Positions 1 through 6,882 of a DNA stretch of 13,717 nt are shown here, piece by piece. The translations under genes and the position numbers were made by a program. Origin of the DNA: Alphaproteobacteria bacterium. GTDB taxonomy: Bacteria; Pseudomonadota; Alphaproteobacteria; Paracaedibacterales; CAIULA01. Location: the NCBI GenBank assembly GCA_019751935.1, contig JAIEMR010000111.1:1-13717 (forward strand), in the 5' to 3' direction. Below the pieces are notes generated by a model. It worked only from the letters and a program-made list of their open reading frames with translations. It ran no database searches and was not told the DNA's origin. Position 1 is the stretch's first letter, and each line of letters opens with the position of its first letter.

Positions 1-650
1 GCCACAACGGCACCATCGGCTCTAACTAAGACATGACTTGTTGGCGCCAGATCATGAGCGTCTTGGATGTCACCAATAATCTCCTCAATCAGGCTTGCAA
101 AGGTCACAAGACCATCCACGCCGCCGTATTCATCAACCACAATAGCCATTTTGCTGCCTGTTTCACGCATCTGTAGTAAAAGATCAAGGGTGCGCATAGA
201 AGGGGATATAAATAAAACTTCTCTTATTAACGTATTGATTTTAAGCGTTTTCTTACTTTGTAGCCACCCAAGCACATCTTTGATATGGACCATGCCCACG
301 ACATGATCCAAATTCTCACGATAAATTGGTAATCTGGTAACCCCGGTTTTGACAAATTGCGCCACTAAATCTGTAGCATTAACTGTAATGGGGGCTGCAA
401 TGATGTCTGCCCTTGGAATCATAACGTCATATGCCGTTAAATCCCTAAGATTCAAAACGTTTCCAAGCAGTTGCCGTTCATCAGAAGCAATGGAGGATTC
501 TTCCTCAATACTTTCCTCAATAAGTTCTTCTAGAGCTTCTCTTAAGTTATTATCACTGTCACTCTTTTTTAATTTTCGCGATAAATTTTTAAAAAATTGC
601 CACATGCTATGTATGGGTACTCTTTGTTGTGTAAATTTATGATTTTTCAT
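1..650 (-). CDS. corC: CorC/HlyC-family CBS-domain protein, 3' part cut by window edge
   Basis: The frame opens with ATG at 650 and stays open to the left edge, giving the first 216 residues of a protein usually near 300. After a basic, acidic-rich N-terminal stretch (residues 1-60) comes a first CBS domain (about 75-128, with DVMIPRADI and RLPIY) and a second one (about 140-196, with MAIVVDEYGGVDGLVT and EEIIGDI). The C-terminal CorC/HlyC domain starts at the edge (VLVRADGAVV). No membrane helices are visible, so this is the short cytosolic CorC type and not the DUF21-containing CNNM/YfjD type. Family members are linked to Mg/Co efflux or envelope homeostasis; the exact role is not known from sequence. 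The ATG shares its A with the ybeY stop (TAATG), so translation is probably coupled. In many alphaproteobacteria lnt follows corC; that would lie outside this window. Confidence 0.93.
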   Translation of the reverse strand, partial: MKNHKFTQQRVPIHSMWQFFKNLSRKLKKSDSDNNLREALEELIEESIEEESSIASDERQLLGNVLNLRDLTAYDVMIPRADIIAAPITVNATDLVAQFVKTGVTRLPIYRENLDHVVGMVHIKDVLGWLQSKKTLKINTLIREVLFISPSMRTLDLLLQMRETGSKMAIVVDEYGGVDGLVTFASLIEEIIGDIQDAHDLAPTSHVLVRADGAVV

Positions 651-1141
651 TATTGATAAGGATCACTAATGCCTAAATTTTCTAAAATAGAAACCTCCAA
701 AGCCTCCATTGCATCAGCCTCTGTATCCTCTATATGATCATATCCAAGCAAATGTAAGGTGCCATGAACAATGAGGTGTGTAATGTGGTCCAAAAAGCGT
801 TTTTTCTGCTCTTCCGCCTCTTGTAACACAACTTCTAGCGCTAACACAATATCACCTAATATAATTGGGGGTTGTTTATAGGATACTTTTTCTAATTCTT
901 CTCGGGTCAGTGCTGGAAAAGAAAGCACATTTGTTGGGCTGTCTTTGCCGCGGTAGGAATGATTAAGCTCTCTTGAATAAGCATCATCTGCTAAAAGCAC
1001 GCTGATCTCGCTAGAATGACCCCATTTAATTGCTTTTAAAGTTCCTTCGATAATGCTTTGAATACGATCTTGCCATTCATCAATCGTATACCATGCAAGC
1101 CACGGATCATGGGAAATTTGTAGGGCAATTTCATGGCTCAT
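650..1141 (-). CDS. ybeY: Endoribonuclease YbeY (rRNA maturation factor)
   Basis: This 163-residue protein is the normal size for YbeY, a single-domain zinc-dependent RNase that acts in 16S rRNA 3'-end maturation and 70S ribosome quality control in the cytoplasm. The metal-binding signature HGTLHLLGYDH is intact, with His126, His130 and His136 as the three ligands. The conserved RGKDSPTNVLSFP segment (residues 64-76, with the conserved Arg64) is also present. The ATG at 1141 lies 3 nt after the phoH stop and no strong Shine-Dalgarno is visible, which fits translational coupling. The stop codon overlaps the corC start by one base. PhoH-YbeY adjacency is a widely conserved pair in bacteria and supports the call. 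Confidence 0.97.
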   Translation of the reverse strand: MSHEIALQISHDPWLAWYTIDEWQDRIQSIIEGTLKAIKWGHSSEISVLLADDAYSRELNHSYRGKDSPTNVLSFPALTREELEKVSYKQPPIILGDIVLALEVVLQEAEEQKKRFLDHITHLIVHGTLHLLGYDHIEDTEADAMEALEVSILENLGISDPYQ

Positions 1142-1144
1142 GAT

Positions 1145-2128
1145 TTATGATGAAGTCTTCTTTGTATATTGATCATAAGCCTGAACGATTTTACCAACAA
1201 GTGGATGACGAACAACGTCATTTTCATCAAACATTGTAAAATGAATTTCACGAATATTCTTTAGAACTGTCACAGCTTGATTAAGACCCGAGGTAACACC
1301 GCCAGGTAAATCAATTTGTGTCATGTCCCCATTAATAACCATTCGCGAATGACTGCCTAAGCGTGTTAAGAACATTTTCATTTGCATGACGGTTGTATTT
1401 TGCGCTTCGTCCAAAATAACAAATGCATTCGATAGGGTACGTCCACGCATAAATGCCAAAGGCGCAACTTCAATTTCCCCATTACTCAAAAGTTTCAAAA
1501 CTTGATCAGGAGGAAGCATATCATTCAAGGCATCATAAAGAGGCCTTAGGTAAGGATCCACTTTCTCTTTCATATCACCGGGCAAAAACCCAAGGTGTTC
1601 ACCCGCTTCAACCGCAGGCCGAGTTAAAATAATACGATCAATTTTTCCCGCTAAAAAAAGTGACACAGCAGTTGCTACAGCTAGATAAGTTTTTCCTGTA
1701 CCAGCAGGGCCAATTCCAAAAACCATATCACTTGATTGCATGGCTTTGATATATTCAGCTTGTCTTGGACTGCGAGGAAAAACGATTCTCTTTTTAGTTG
1801 CAATTGATACTTCTTGCTCCTGTGGATGAGCATCGCCATTAGGGACAGGCGATTTCGTGGTTGCCAACATAATAGCTGTATCAACCTCTGACATTTCAAC
1901 AATATGCCCTTTAGAAAGTTCATTATAAAGATGTTGAAGAGCGTTTTTGGCAAAAGTCACTTCAGGCTCATTGCCACTAATAGCAACCCTATTACCGCGA
2001 AGCGCTAAAGTGACGCCCAAGCGTTGTTCCAATTGTAAAAGATAACGATCTTGGGGCCCTACCAACTGCGATAAAAGATGATTATCCCTAAATTCTAAAA
2101 AGTAATTCGGCTCTGATGTAGTACTCAA
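1145..2128 (-). CDS. phoH: PhoH-family ATPase (PhoH-like, ybeZ type)
   Basis: This is a 327-residue PhoH-like P-loop ATPase, typical of the YbeZ form. An N-terminal KH-like region (about 10-75, with LALRGNRVAISG) precedes the ATPase core. Walker A is GIGPAGTGKT (138-147) and Walker B is FVILDEAQN (236-244); LTRPAVEAGEHLGFLPGD and the sensor-like INGDMTQIDLP are further family hallmarks. The partner is expected to be YbeY, encoded next, in RNA metabolism; the biochemical role of the ATPase is not settled. The start is a TTG at 2128 that overlaps the miaB stop in the tetranucleotide TTGA. No ATG fits the family N-terminus, because the next internal Met residues would remove the KH-like region, so TTG with coupled re-initiation is the best choice. 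Confidence 0.96.
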   Translation of the reverse strand: MSTTSEPNYFLEFRDNHLLSQLVGPQDRYLLQLEQRLGVTLALRGNRVAISGNEPEVTFAKNALQHLYNELSKGHIVEMSEVDTAIMLATTKSPVPNGDAHPQEQEVSIATKKRIVFPRSPRQAEYIKAMQSSDMVFGIGPAGTGKTYLAVATAVSLFLAGKIDRIILTRPAVEAGEHLGFLPGDMKEKVDPYLRPLYDALNDMLPPDQVLKLLSNGEIEVAPLAFMRGRTLSNAFVILDEAQNTTVMQMKMFLTRLGSHSRMVINGDMTQIDLPGGVTSGLNQAVTVLKNIREIHFTMFDENDVVRHPLVGKIVQAYDQYTKKTSS

Positions 2129-3555
2129 ACTGAGACTTCCCTCTCTTGTACGTTGTATGAAGGGTTAATGCCATTAATATATTCCTCAGTTACGATAGAT
2201 CCTGCCAGACTCCCTGCGTAACCATCTTCAATCTTTACGTCCACAATTTTGCCCAATAGTCTTTCCGGTATCATCATAGGGACAGATTGCATATATGGTG
2301 TTTTACCTAACATTTGCCCTTCATGTTTAGCTTTACGATCAAACAAAACGGATTGAATTGTTCCGATCTTACTTTTATTAAACGACAATTGATGCTCACC
2401 TAGCAAGTGTTGTAATTCTTGCAGACGATCTGATTTAACTTTTTCTTCTACCTGAAGCTCCATCGCGCCCGCTGGTGTTCCTGGACGAATGCTGTATTTA
2501 AAAGAATAAGCCTGTCCGAACCTTACTTCTTCAATAAGCGCAAGAGTTGCTTTATGATCTGCCTCTGTTTCACCTGGAAAACCAATAATAAAATCAGAGG
2601 AAAAAGCGATGTCTTCCCTGGCTTTTTTAAAGCGCTCAATAATTTTTAAATAGTCCTTAGCAGTATGTTTACGGTTCATGGCCTCCAAAATACGATCACT
2701 ACCAGATTGGACAGGAAGATGAATAAATGGCATTAACCCAGGAATATCTCTATGCGCATCAATTAAGTCTTGATCCACATCCCTTGGGTGGGACGTTGTA
2801 TAGCGGATGCGTTTTAATCCATCGATATTAGAAAGTTCTTGTATTAACCTTGCAAGGCCCCATTCGTTTTTTCCATGCGCGGAGGCATAAAGCGCTGCCC
2901 CATGGTAGGCATTCACATTTTGCCCTAACAAAGTAATTTCAAGAGCCCCCAAAGCGACCAGACGCTTTGCATCTTCAATAATTTCTAAAGCTGGCCTTGA
3001 AAATTCAGCGCCTCTAGTATAAGGAACAACACAAAAAGTACAAAATTTATCACAACCCTCTTGGATTGCTAAAAACGCCGAAGCAGGTGAAGTTGTTGGA
3101 GGCGTTAAGCTATCAAATTTACTTTCGATGGGAAAATCTGTATCCACAAGGCCCTTGGGACGTTTTTTATTGTTCGCATCTTTTTGACGCACAAGCTGCG
3201 TGATCATTTCAGGTAAACGATGGTAGGTTTGTGGGCCAAAGACCATGCTTACATAAGGCGCTTGTTTAATAATCTCGGCGCCCTCTGCCTGACCAACGCA
3301 TCCACCAACGCCAATCAACATATCATTACCATCAAGGCGGCGCTGATCTTGTTGCTGCTTAAGGCGCCCTAGATCTGAGTAAACTTTTTGTTCGGCTTTT
3401 TCTCTGATGTGGCAAGTATTCAAAATAGCAATATCGGCCTCTGAAGGTTCTTCGGTAAGCTCATATCCTAGAGGTTTAAGTAAATCAATCATTCTGTCAG
3501 AATCATAAACATTCATCTGACAACCATAGGTTTTAATATAAAGTCTTTTTGGCAT
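2125..3555 (-). CDS. miaB: tRNA-2-methylthio-N6-dimethylallyladenosine synthase MiaB
   Basis: This 476-residue radical-SAM methylthiotransferase converts i6A37 to ms2i6A37 in tRNAs that read UNN codons. The N-terminal UPF0004 domain carries the auxiliary 4Fe-4S cysteines Cys12 (TYGCQMN), Cys48 (LNTCHIREKA) and Cys86 (GVGGCVGQ). The radical-SAM cluster is CDKFCTFC (Cys168, Cys172, Cys175), followed by VVPYTRGAEFSRP. The SAM core continues through LLGQNVNAY, RYTTSHPRD, HLPVQSGSD and SSDFIIGFPGET. A TRAM RNA-binding domain closes the protein (about 378-445). YGCQMN and RGxExSRP separate MiaB from MtaB and RimO. It is the first gene of the miaB-phoH-ybeY-corC operon and its TGA is embedded in the phoH start. 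No clear Shine-Dalgarno or strong promoter was found in the AT-rich leader. Confidence 0.97.
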   Translation of the reverse strand: MPKRLYIKTYGCQMNVYDSDRMIDLLKPLGYELTEEPSEADIAILNTCHIREKAEQKVYSDLGRLKQQQDQRRLDGNDMLIGVGGCVGQAEGAEIIKQAPYVSMVFGPQTYHRLPEMITQLVRQKDANNKKRPKGLVDTDFPIESKFDSLTPPTTSPASAFLAIQEGCDKFCTFCVVPYTRGAEFSRPALEIIEDAKRLVALGALEITLLGQNVNAYHGAALYASAHGKNEWGLARLIQELSNIDGLKRIRYTTSHPRDVDQDLIDAHRDIPGLMPFIHLPVQSGSDRILEAMNRKHTAKDYLKIIERFKKAREDIAFSSDFIIGFPGETEADHKATLALIEEVRFGQAYSFKYSIRPGTPAGAMELQVEEKVKSDRLQELQHLLGEHQLSFNKSKIGTIQSVLFDRKAKHEGQMLGKTPYMQSVPMMIPERLLGKIVDVKIEDGYAGSLAGSIVTEEYINGINPSYNVQEREVSV

Positions 3556-3641
3556 TATTGGATTTGCTGTTTAATAGATTTCAAAGTTTATATCAAAATA
3601 AAAGCAAAACTATTTTTTGTATATAATAAAGATGGATTTAG

Positions 3642-3675
3642 GAATCTGCCTTAACGAATTTGATAAAGCAGATTC
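3642..3675 (-). other. Long stem-loop between mucR and miaB
   Basis: Arms at 3642-3653 and 3664-3675 form a 12-bp stem with a 10-nt loop. On the minus strand the stem reads GAATCTGCTTTA / TAAGGCAGATTC with one G-U wobble; on the plus strand the same position would be a C-A mismatch. The structure is therefore better formed in a minus-strand transcript, either the mucR 3' end or the miaB leader. No U-tract follows it, so it is not a textbook intrinsic terminator. It could be an RNA 3'-end stabiliser or an attenuator-like element. The function is unknown. Confidence 0.5.
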
Positions 3676-3697
3676 TCAATATAAGAATGACTATTTG

Positions 3698-4189
3698 TTA
3701 GCTTTTTTGAGCTAAAACTGCCATTTGATTTTGCCCATCATCATTGTTTTGGCCAACAACAACTTTTAAATTACGGCGGCGACGGCCATTGATACCAAGG
3801 CCAGTATTTTTAGCAATTTGACTGCGTCTTTTCGCATAATTGGGAGAAACCACTGGATAATCAATAGGCAATCCCCAGCGTTCTTTATATTGATCCAAAG
3901 ACATTTTATAAACAGTGTTCAGATGGCGCTTTAGCATTTGAAGCTTCTTGCCATCTTCAAGACAAACGATATATTCGTCAGTCACTGACTCTTCAATTGG
4001 CACAGCTGGAACCAAAGGAGTCCTGCTCTTCAAACTGCTTGGATTTCGATTCGCATCTGATAAAGTTTGATAGACCCTGGCAATGACTGCCGGCATCTCT
4101 TCCAATGCAATCGAATGATTGGAGACATAAGCTCCTACAATCTGGCTGGTATAATTAAGTAACTCAGCGTGCGTTAAAGATTCAGTCAT
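3698..4189 (-). CDS. mucR: MucR/Ros-family transcriptional regulator
   Basis: This 163-residue protein matches the Ros/MucR family of alphaproteobacterial DNA-binding regulators, which bind AT-rich DNA and control envelope, exopolysaccharide, virulence and cell-cycle genes. The N-terminal helix region (1-45) corresponds to the oligomerisation part of the family. The DNA-binding domain has DEYIVCLEDGKKLQMLKRHL (71-90), then YKERWGLPIDYPVVSPNYAKRRSQIAK (101-127) and LGING. Of the four canonical zinc positions only Cys76 and His89 remain; the second Cys is Asp79 and the final His is Tyr94. Such variants are known in the family, and some fold without zinc. The basic patch RRRR (136-139) and a Gln/Asn-rich tail follow. 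The gene stands alone, with its own promoter and an AAGGA-like ribosome site upstream of the ATG. Confidence 0.92.
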   Translation of the reverse strand: MTESLTHAELLNYTSQIVGAYVSNHSIALEEMPAVIARVYQTLSDANRNPSSLKSRTPLVPAVPIEESVTDEYIVCLEDGKKLQMLKRHLNTVYKMSLDQYKERWGLPIDYPVVSPNYAKRRSQIAKNTGLGINGRRRRNLKVVVGQNNDDGQNQMAVLAQKS

Positions 4190-4228
4190 TATCTTCTAAT
4201 CCTTTTAAAAACAATCTATTTTCATAAA

Positions 4229-4257
4229 GTTATAATTATTCATTGAATTTTGTTCAA
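4229..4257 (-). promoter_or_regulatory. Predicted sigma-70 promoter of mucR
   Basis: On the minus strand, TTGAAC (4257-4252) and TATAAC (4234-4229) are separated by exactly 17 nt. They match the housekeeping consensus at 4/6 and 5/6 positions. The -10 box lies about 40 nt before the mucR ATG, leaving a leader of roughly 33 nt that contains the AAAGG ribosome-binding stretch. The background is very AT-rich, so chance matches are common, but the position and spacing are good. Confidence 0.5.
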
Positions 4258-4258
4258 T
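4242..4258. promoter_or_regulatory. Palindrome over the mucR -35 box, candidate operator
   Basis: Perfect 6-bp arms, ATTGAA and TTCAAT, flank a 5-nt centre and cover the predicted -35 element of mucR. A repressor bound here would block the promoter. Ros and MucR proteins commonly repress their own genes, so autoregulation is a plausible reading. That link is inference, because family binding sites are degenerate and AT-rich. Confidence 0.35.
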
Positions 4259-4312
4259 CATTATTTACATTTTTTTTAAAAAAGTTCTAAAAATTTGTAT
4301 AAATACGTCAAA

Positions 4313-5962
4313 TTACTCTACTGCACCAACTTCTAAACGAAAGGCCCACTTGAGGATGTGACTTTTATCAGCAACTAAAGGAGTCAAAAGCAATAAATAA
4401 GATAAACCTGTTTCGGGTGAAGTTTGACAGATAATGCTCTCACATCCACTGGCAATAAAACGCCAAATTTGACTAGAGTGTCTAATTTTCTTTTGGAGAC
4501 TCACATTCTCGCCAGAGGGGCGAGTTCGGATTCGAATTCTTTGAGGAGTATCTGAGACAATATCAACCGTATTGGAAAAGATAAAGCGAATAGCTCCCAT
4601 TGAAGATTCCGAAAGCGTCAAAGTATCATGACCTCTAAAATCCCCCTCCTCAGGGGCTAAATAAAGCTGCCGTTTATGACGATAAGTTAAACCATTAGTC
4701 GTTTTTTCAAGCTCTGCCTCAATATAACCGTTTCCATCTTTGTTATGCCTCTTGAGGTGAGGCTGCCCATCATCAATATCTTTGATTTGCAGCCAAGAAT
4801 GATCTGCAAGCTGCACCACAGCATCAGAGCGATTAATGATCCTTTGACGACCCGAGCTCCATTCAAAATCAAGAATATTAATCCCCGGTTCTTCGCTGCG
4901 CATAAATGGAGGAAGTTCATATAAAGATGGCTTTACATTTAAAAGAACAAGTCCTGCCTTGCTTGCAGACCTTTCAAACCCAGTATAAGGTGCTCTTCCA
5001 GGAGGGCGGCCTCTTACATCAGCTAAAGATAAGGCCATATCCACAGATCCAGGAGAAATATTATCCGCACCAATTCCCATATTGTAGGGGTCATTATTTC
5101 CCATAAAGCTAGCTAAACCACCATCTCCATGGCGGAATAGCCTAACCAGAGGGGCCATAGCATGAATGGCTTGTTGCATAAAAGGCGGATCTTCAAGTTC
5201 AGCGCCCTTTAGAAGAAGGCGCAGATCAATTAGATCTCGAAGGAGAATGAATTGAATTAAAGGAGAACGACTGACATGCCCTCCATCAGGTAAAAGTTGT
5301 TTTTTCAAAACAAACTCTAAATCTTTTAAAAAACCGGGAATTCTGTGGTTTTGGCGTGGTAAAGTACAGGCGCAAAAAATCAATCCCTTTAAGGCCAAAA
5401 ATGCCTCCAGAGGATCTTCTTTGATACTGTAATTTCTTCTCAAATAGCGGTACTGACGGATTAAGCTTTTAAAAAATGCCTGACGAAAAGAATCATTAGC
5501 CGTCACTCCAAAAAAATCATATAACGCCACCCAGTTAGCAAGGCGAGTTCCGGTAATGCTATTTTTCCAAGCAGGCGTTAACCAACTTTTTTTCGTAATG
5601 GAGTGATTGTAATCAATCCAATGACTCACCAATTCTCTGGCAAATTTCCGGCTGGGATTTGTGTTGATTGTTCTCAGATCCCTAAGCCACTCGAAACTAT
5701 GCAAACGACTTAATAAAGTTGGCGGGCATATTTTGGACCAGGCCAAATATGATAAACACTCTTTTAAAGGAATTAATTGCCCATCAATTGGAAAAGATCC
5801 ATCTAATAATCTTTGTGCCATTTGAAAATGACCAGGCCAAGGATCAGCTGGAATCGTTATAAGCTCGGACGTTGAGCGCCCATATAATGAGATTCCATAT
5901 AAAAGATTTTTCTTAAATAACTTATGCAAACCTTTATAAAGGTAATTTAAGGGATTAAACAT
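4313..5962 (-). CDS. Heparinase II/III-like protein, divergent alphaproteobacterial family
   Basis: This 549-residue protein belongs to the heparinase II/III-like family found beside rpe, rsmB or purH in many alphaproteobacteria; its substrate is unknown. The N-terminal half is an all-helical toroid-like region, with the family segments LLPDGGHVSRSP (223-234) and RLFRHGDGGLASFMG (274-288), then ADVRGRPPGRAPYTGFER. The C-terminal half is beta-rich, containing FEWSSGRQRIINRS (366-379). I see no cleavable signal peptide; the N-terminus is basic and only weakly hydrophobic, so location is uncertain. In better-known relatives the segment before the FExSSG motif reads roughly HAGxLSFE and is followed by VNxG. 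Here it is EEPGINILDFE and INRS, so the conserved His appears lost (family motif recalled from memory). The ATG is 4 nt after the rpe stop, indicating one transcript with rpe. No good terminator follows. Confidence 0.8.
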   Translation of the reverse strand: MFNPLNYLYKGLHKLFKKNLLYGISLYGRSTSELITIPADPWPGHFQMAQRLLDGSFPIDGQLIPLKECLSYLAWSKICPPTLLSRLHSFEWLRDLRTINTNPSRKFARELVSHWIDYNHSITKKSWLTPAWKNSITGTRLANWVALYDFFGVTANDSFRQAFFKSLIRQYRYLRRNYSIKEDPLEAFLALKGLIFCACTLPRQNHRIPGFLKDLEFVLKKQLLPDGGHVSRSPLIQFILLRDLIDLRLLLKGAELEDPPFMQQAIHAMAPLVRLFRHGDGGLASFMGNNDPYNMGIGADNISPGSVDMALSLADVRGRPPGRAPYTGFERSASKAGLVLLNVKPSLYELPPFMRSEEPGINILDFEWSSGRQRIINRSDAVVQLADHSWLQIKDIDDGQPHLKRHNKDGNGYIEAELEKTTNGLTYRHKRQLYLAPEEGDFRGHDTLTLSESSMGAIRFIFSNTVDIVSDTPQRIRIRTRPSGENVSLQKKIRHSSQIWRFIASGCESIICQTSPETGLSYLLLLTPLVADKSHILKWAFRLEVGAVE

Positions 5963-5966
5963 AAGC

Positions 5967-6650
5967 TTATTTTTTGCCCAAAGATTCTATGCGCGAACGA
6001 TAAACCTCTGCAGATGTGGGATGATTTTTAGAAAAAATATAATTTCCAACAACCAATACATCCGCTCCAGCTTTTAAAATATCAGAAGCTGTATGATCAT
6101 TGATACCACCATCAACTTCCAACAAAATTGGTAAATTCTTTGCATCAATGAGCGCGCGTAATTCTCTCAATTTGCCTAAAGGTGCAGCAAGAAAATTTTG
6201 CCCCCCAAACCCTGGATTGACTGTCATAACCAAAATAAGATCCAACATATTTAAAAGAGGCGTAACAACCTCGATGGGTGTCCCTGGGTTAAGAGCAATA
6301 CCGGCTTTAATGCCATGATCTTTAATTTTCTGCAAGCTTCGATGTGTGTGATATCCTGCTTCAGGATGGATGGTTAAACAACTTGCACCCGCCGCGGCAA
6401 ACGCATCAATAAAAGCATCTGTTGGCGTTATCATCAAATGCACATCAATTGGCAAAGAAGAAACTGCCTTGATCTGACGAACAAAATCAGGTCCAAAACT
6501 TAAATTAGGCACAAAATGACCATCCATCACATCAAGATGAAGCCAATCAGCACCTGCACTTGTTACCATCTCTATTTCTTTTTGAAGGTTCAAAAGGTCA
6601 GCCGCTAAAAGAGAAGGAGCAATTCGGATAGGAAGGCCATGCTGAGGCAT
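5967..6650 (-). CDS. rpe: Ribulose-phosphate 3-epimerase
   Basis: This 227-residue TIM-barrel enzyme interconverts ribulose 5-phosphate and xylulose 5-phosphate in the pentose phosphate pathway in the cytosol. Family hallmarks are intact: IAPSLLAAD (10-18), LHLDVMDGHFVPNLSFGP (37-54) with metal or catalytic His38 and Asp40, DVHLMI with His71, VMTVNPGFGGQNF (141-153) and EVDGGIN with Asp180. The phosphate-binding end reads VVGNYIFS. Length is normal. The ATG at 6650 lacks an obvious Shine-Dalgarno sequence. It is the first gene of a two-gene unit with the heparinase-like gene, 4 nt apart. Upstream is a 232-bp gap shared with the divergent MFS gene, with AT-rich hexamers but no convincing promoter pair on this side. 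Confidence 0.97.
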   Translation of the reverse strand: MPQHGLPIRIAPSLLAADLLNLQKEIEMVTSAGADWLHLDVMDGHFVPNLSFGPDFVRQIKAVSSLPIDVHLMITPTDAFIDAFAAAGASCLTIHPEAGYHTHRSLQKIKDHGIKAGIALNPGTPIEVVTPLLNMLDLILVMTVNPGFGGQNFLAAPLGKLRELRALIDAKNLPILLEVDGGINDHTASDILKAGADVLVVGNYIFSKNHPTSAEVYRSRIESLGKK

Positions 6651-6882
6651 TTTTAAAAAACAATCGCTTGAGAACTTGATCTATTAAATATACTCAATTC
6701 ATTTGAAGATGCCTAGGACTATCAGGCGGAGAAATAAAGAGGGTTTTAAAAGGCATATTCGTCCAGAACCAAAAACCAAAACAATACTTCTAGCCCTAAG
6801 AAATTAACTATGGCGTTACCGTTTTTAAGCTCGTATAGTTTTTGTACGGTTTAATTTTGTAAAAATATTATTACGTGTCCTA

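Noticed and set aside
67..642. Open frames on the plus strand at 67-306 and 349-642
   Set aside because: They lie antisense to a clear CorC coding frame with conserved CBS motifs, and their translations show no domain-like features.
4264..4312. Intrinsic terminator after the heparinase-like gene
   Set aside because: The minus strand has T-runs and a TTTTTTAAAAAA element but no GC-containing stem before a T-tract.
6651..6882. A possible small gene in the rpe-MFS gap, for example a 20-codon minus-strand frame starting MPFKTLFISPP
   Set aside because: It is very short, has no ribosome site, and resembles no family known to me. The gap shows only AT-rich hexamers and a 5-bp inverted repeat (ACCGT/ACGGT at 6818-6850), too weak to call.
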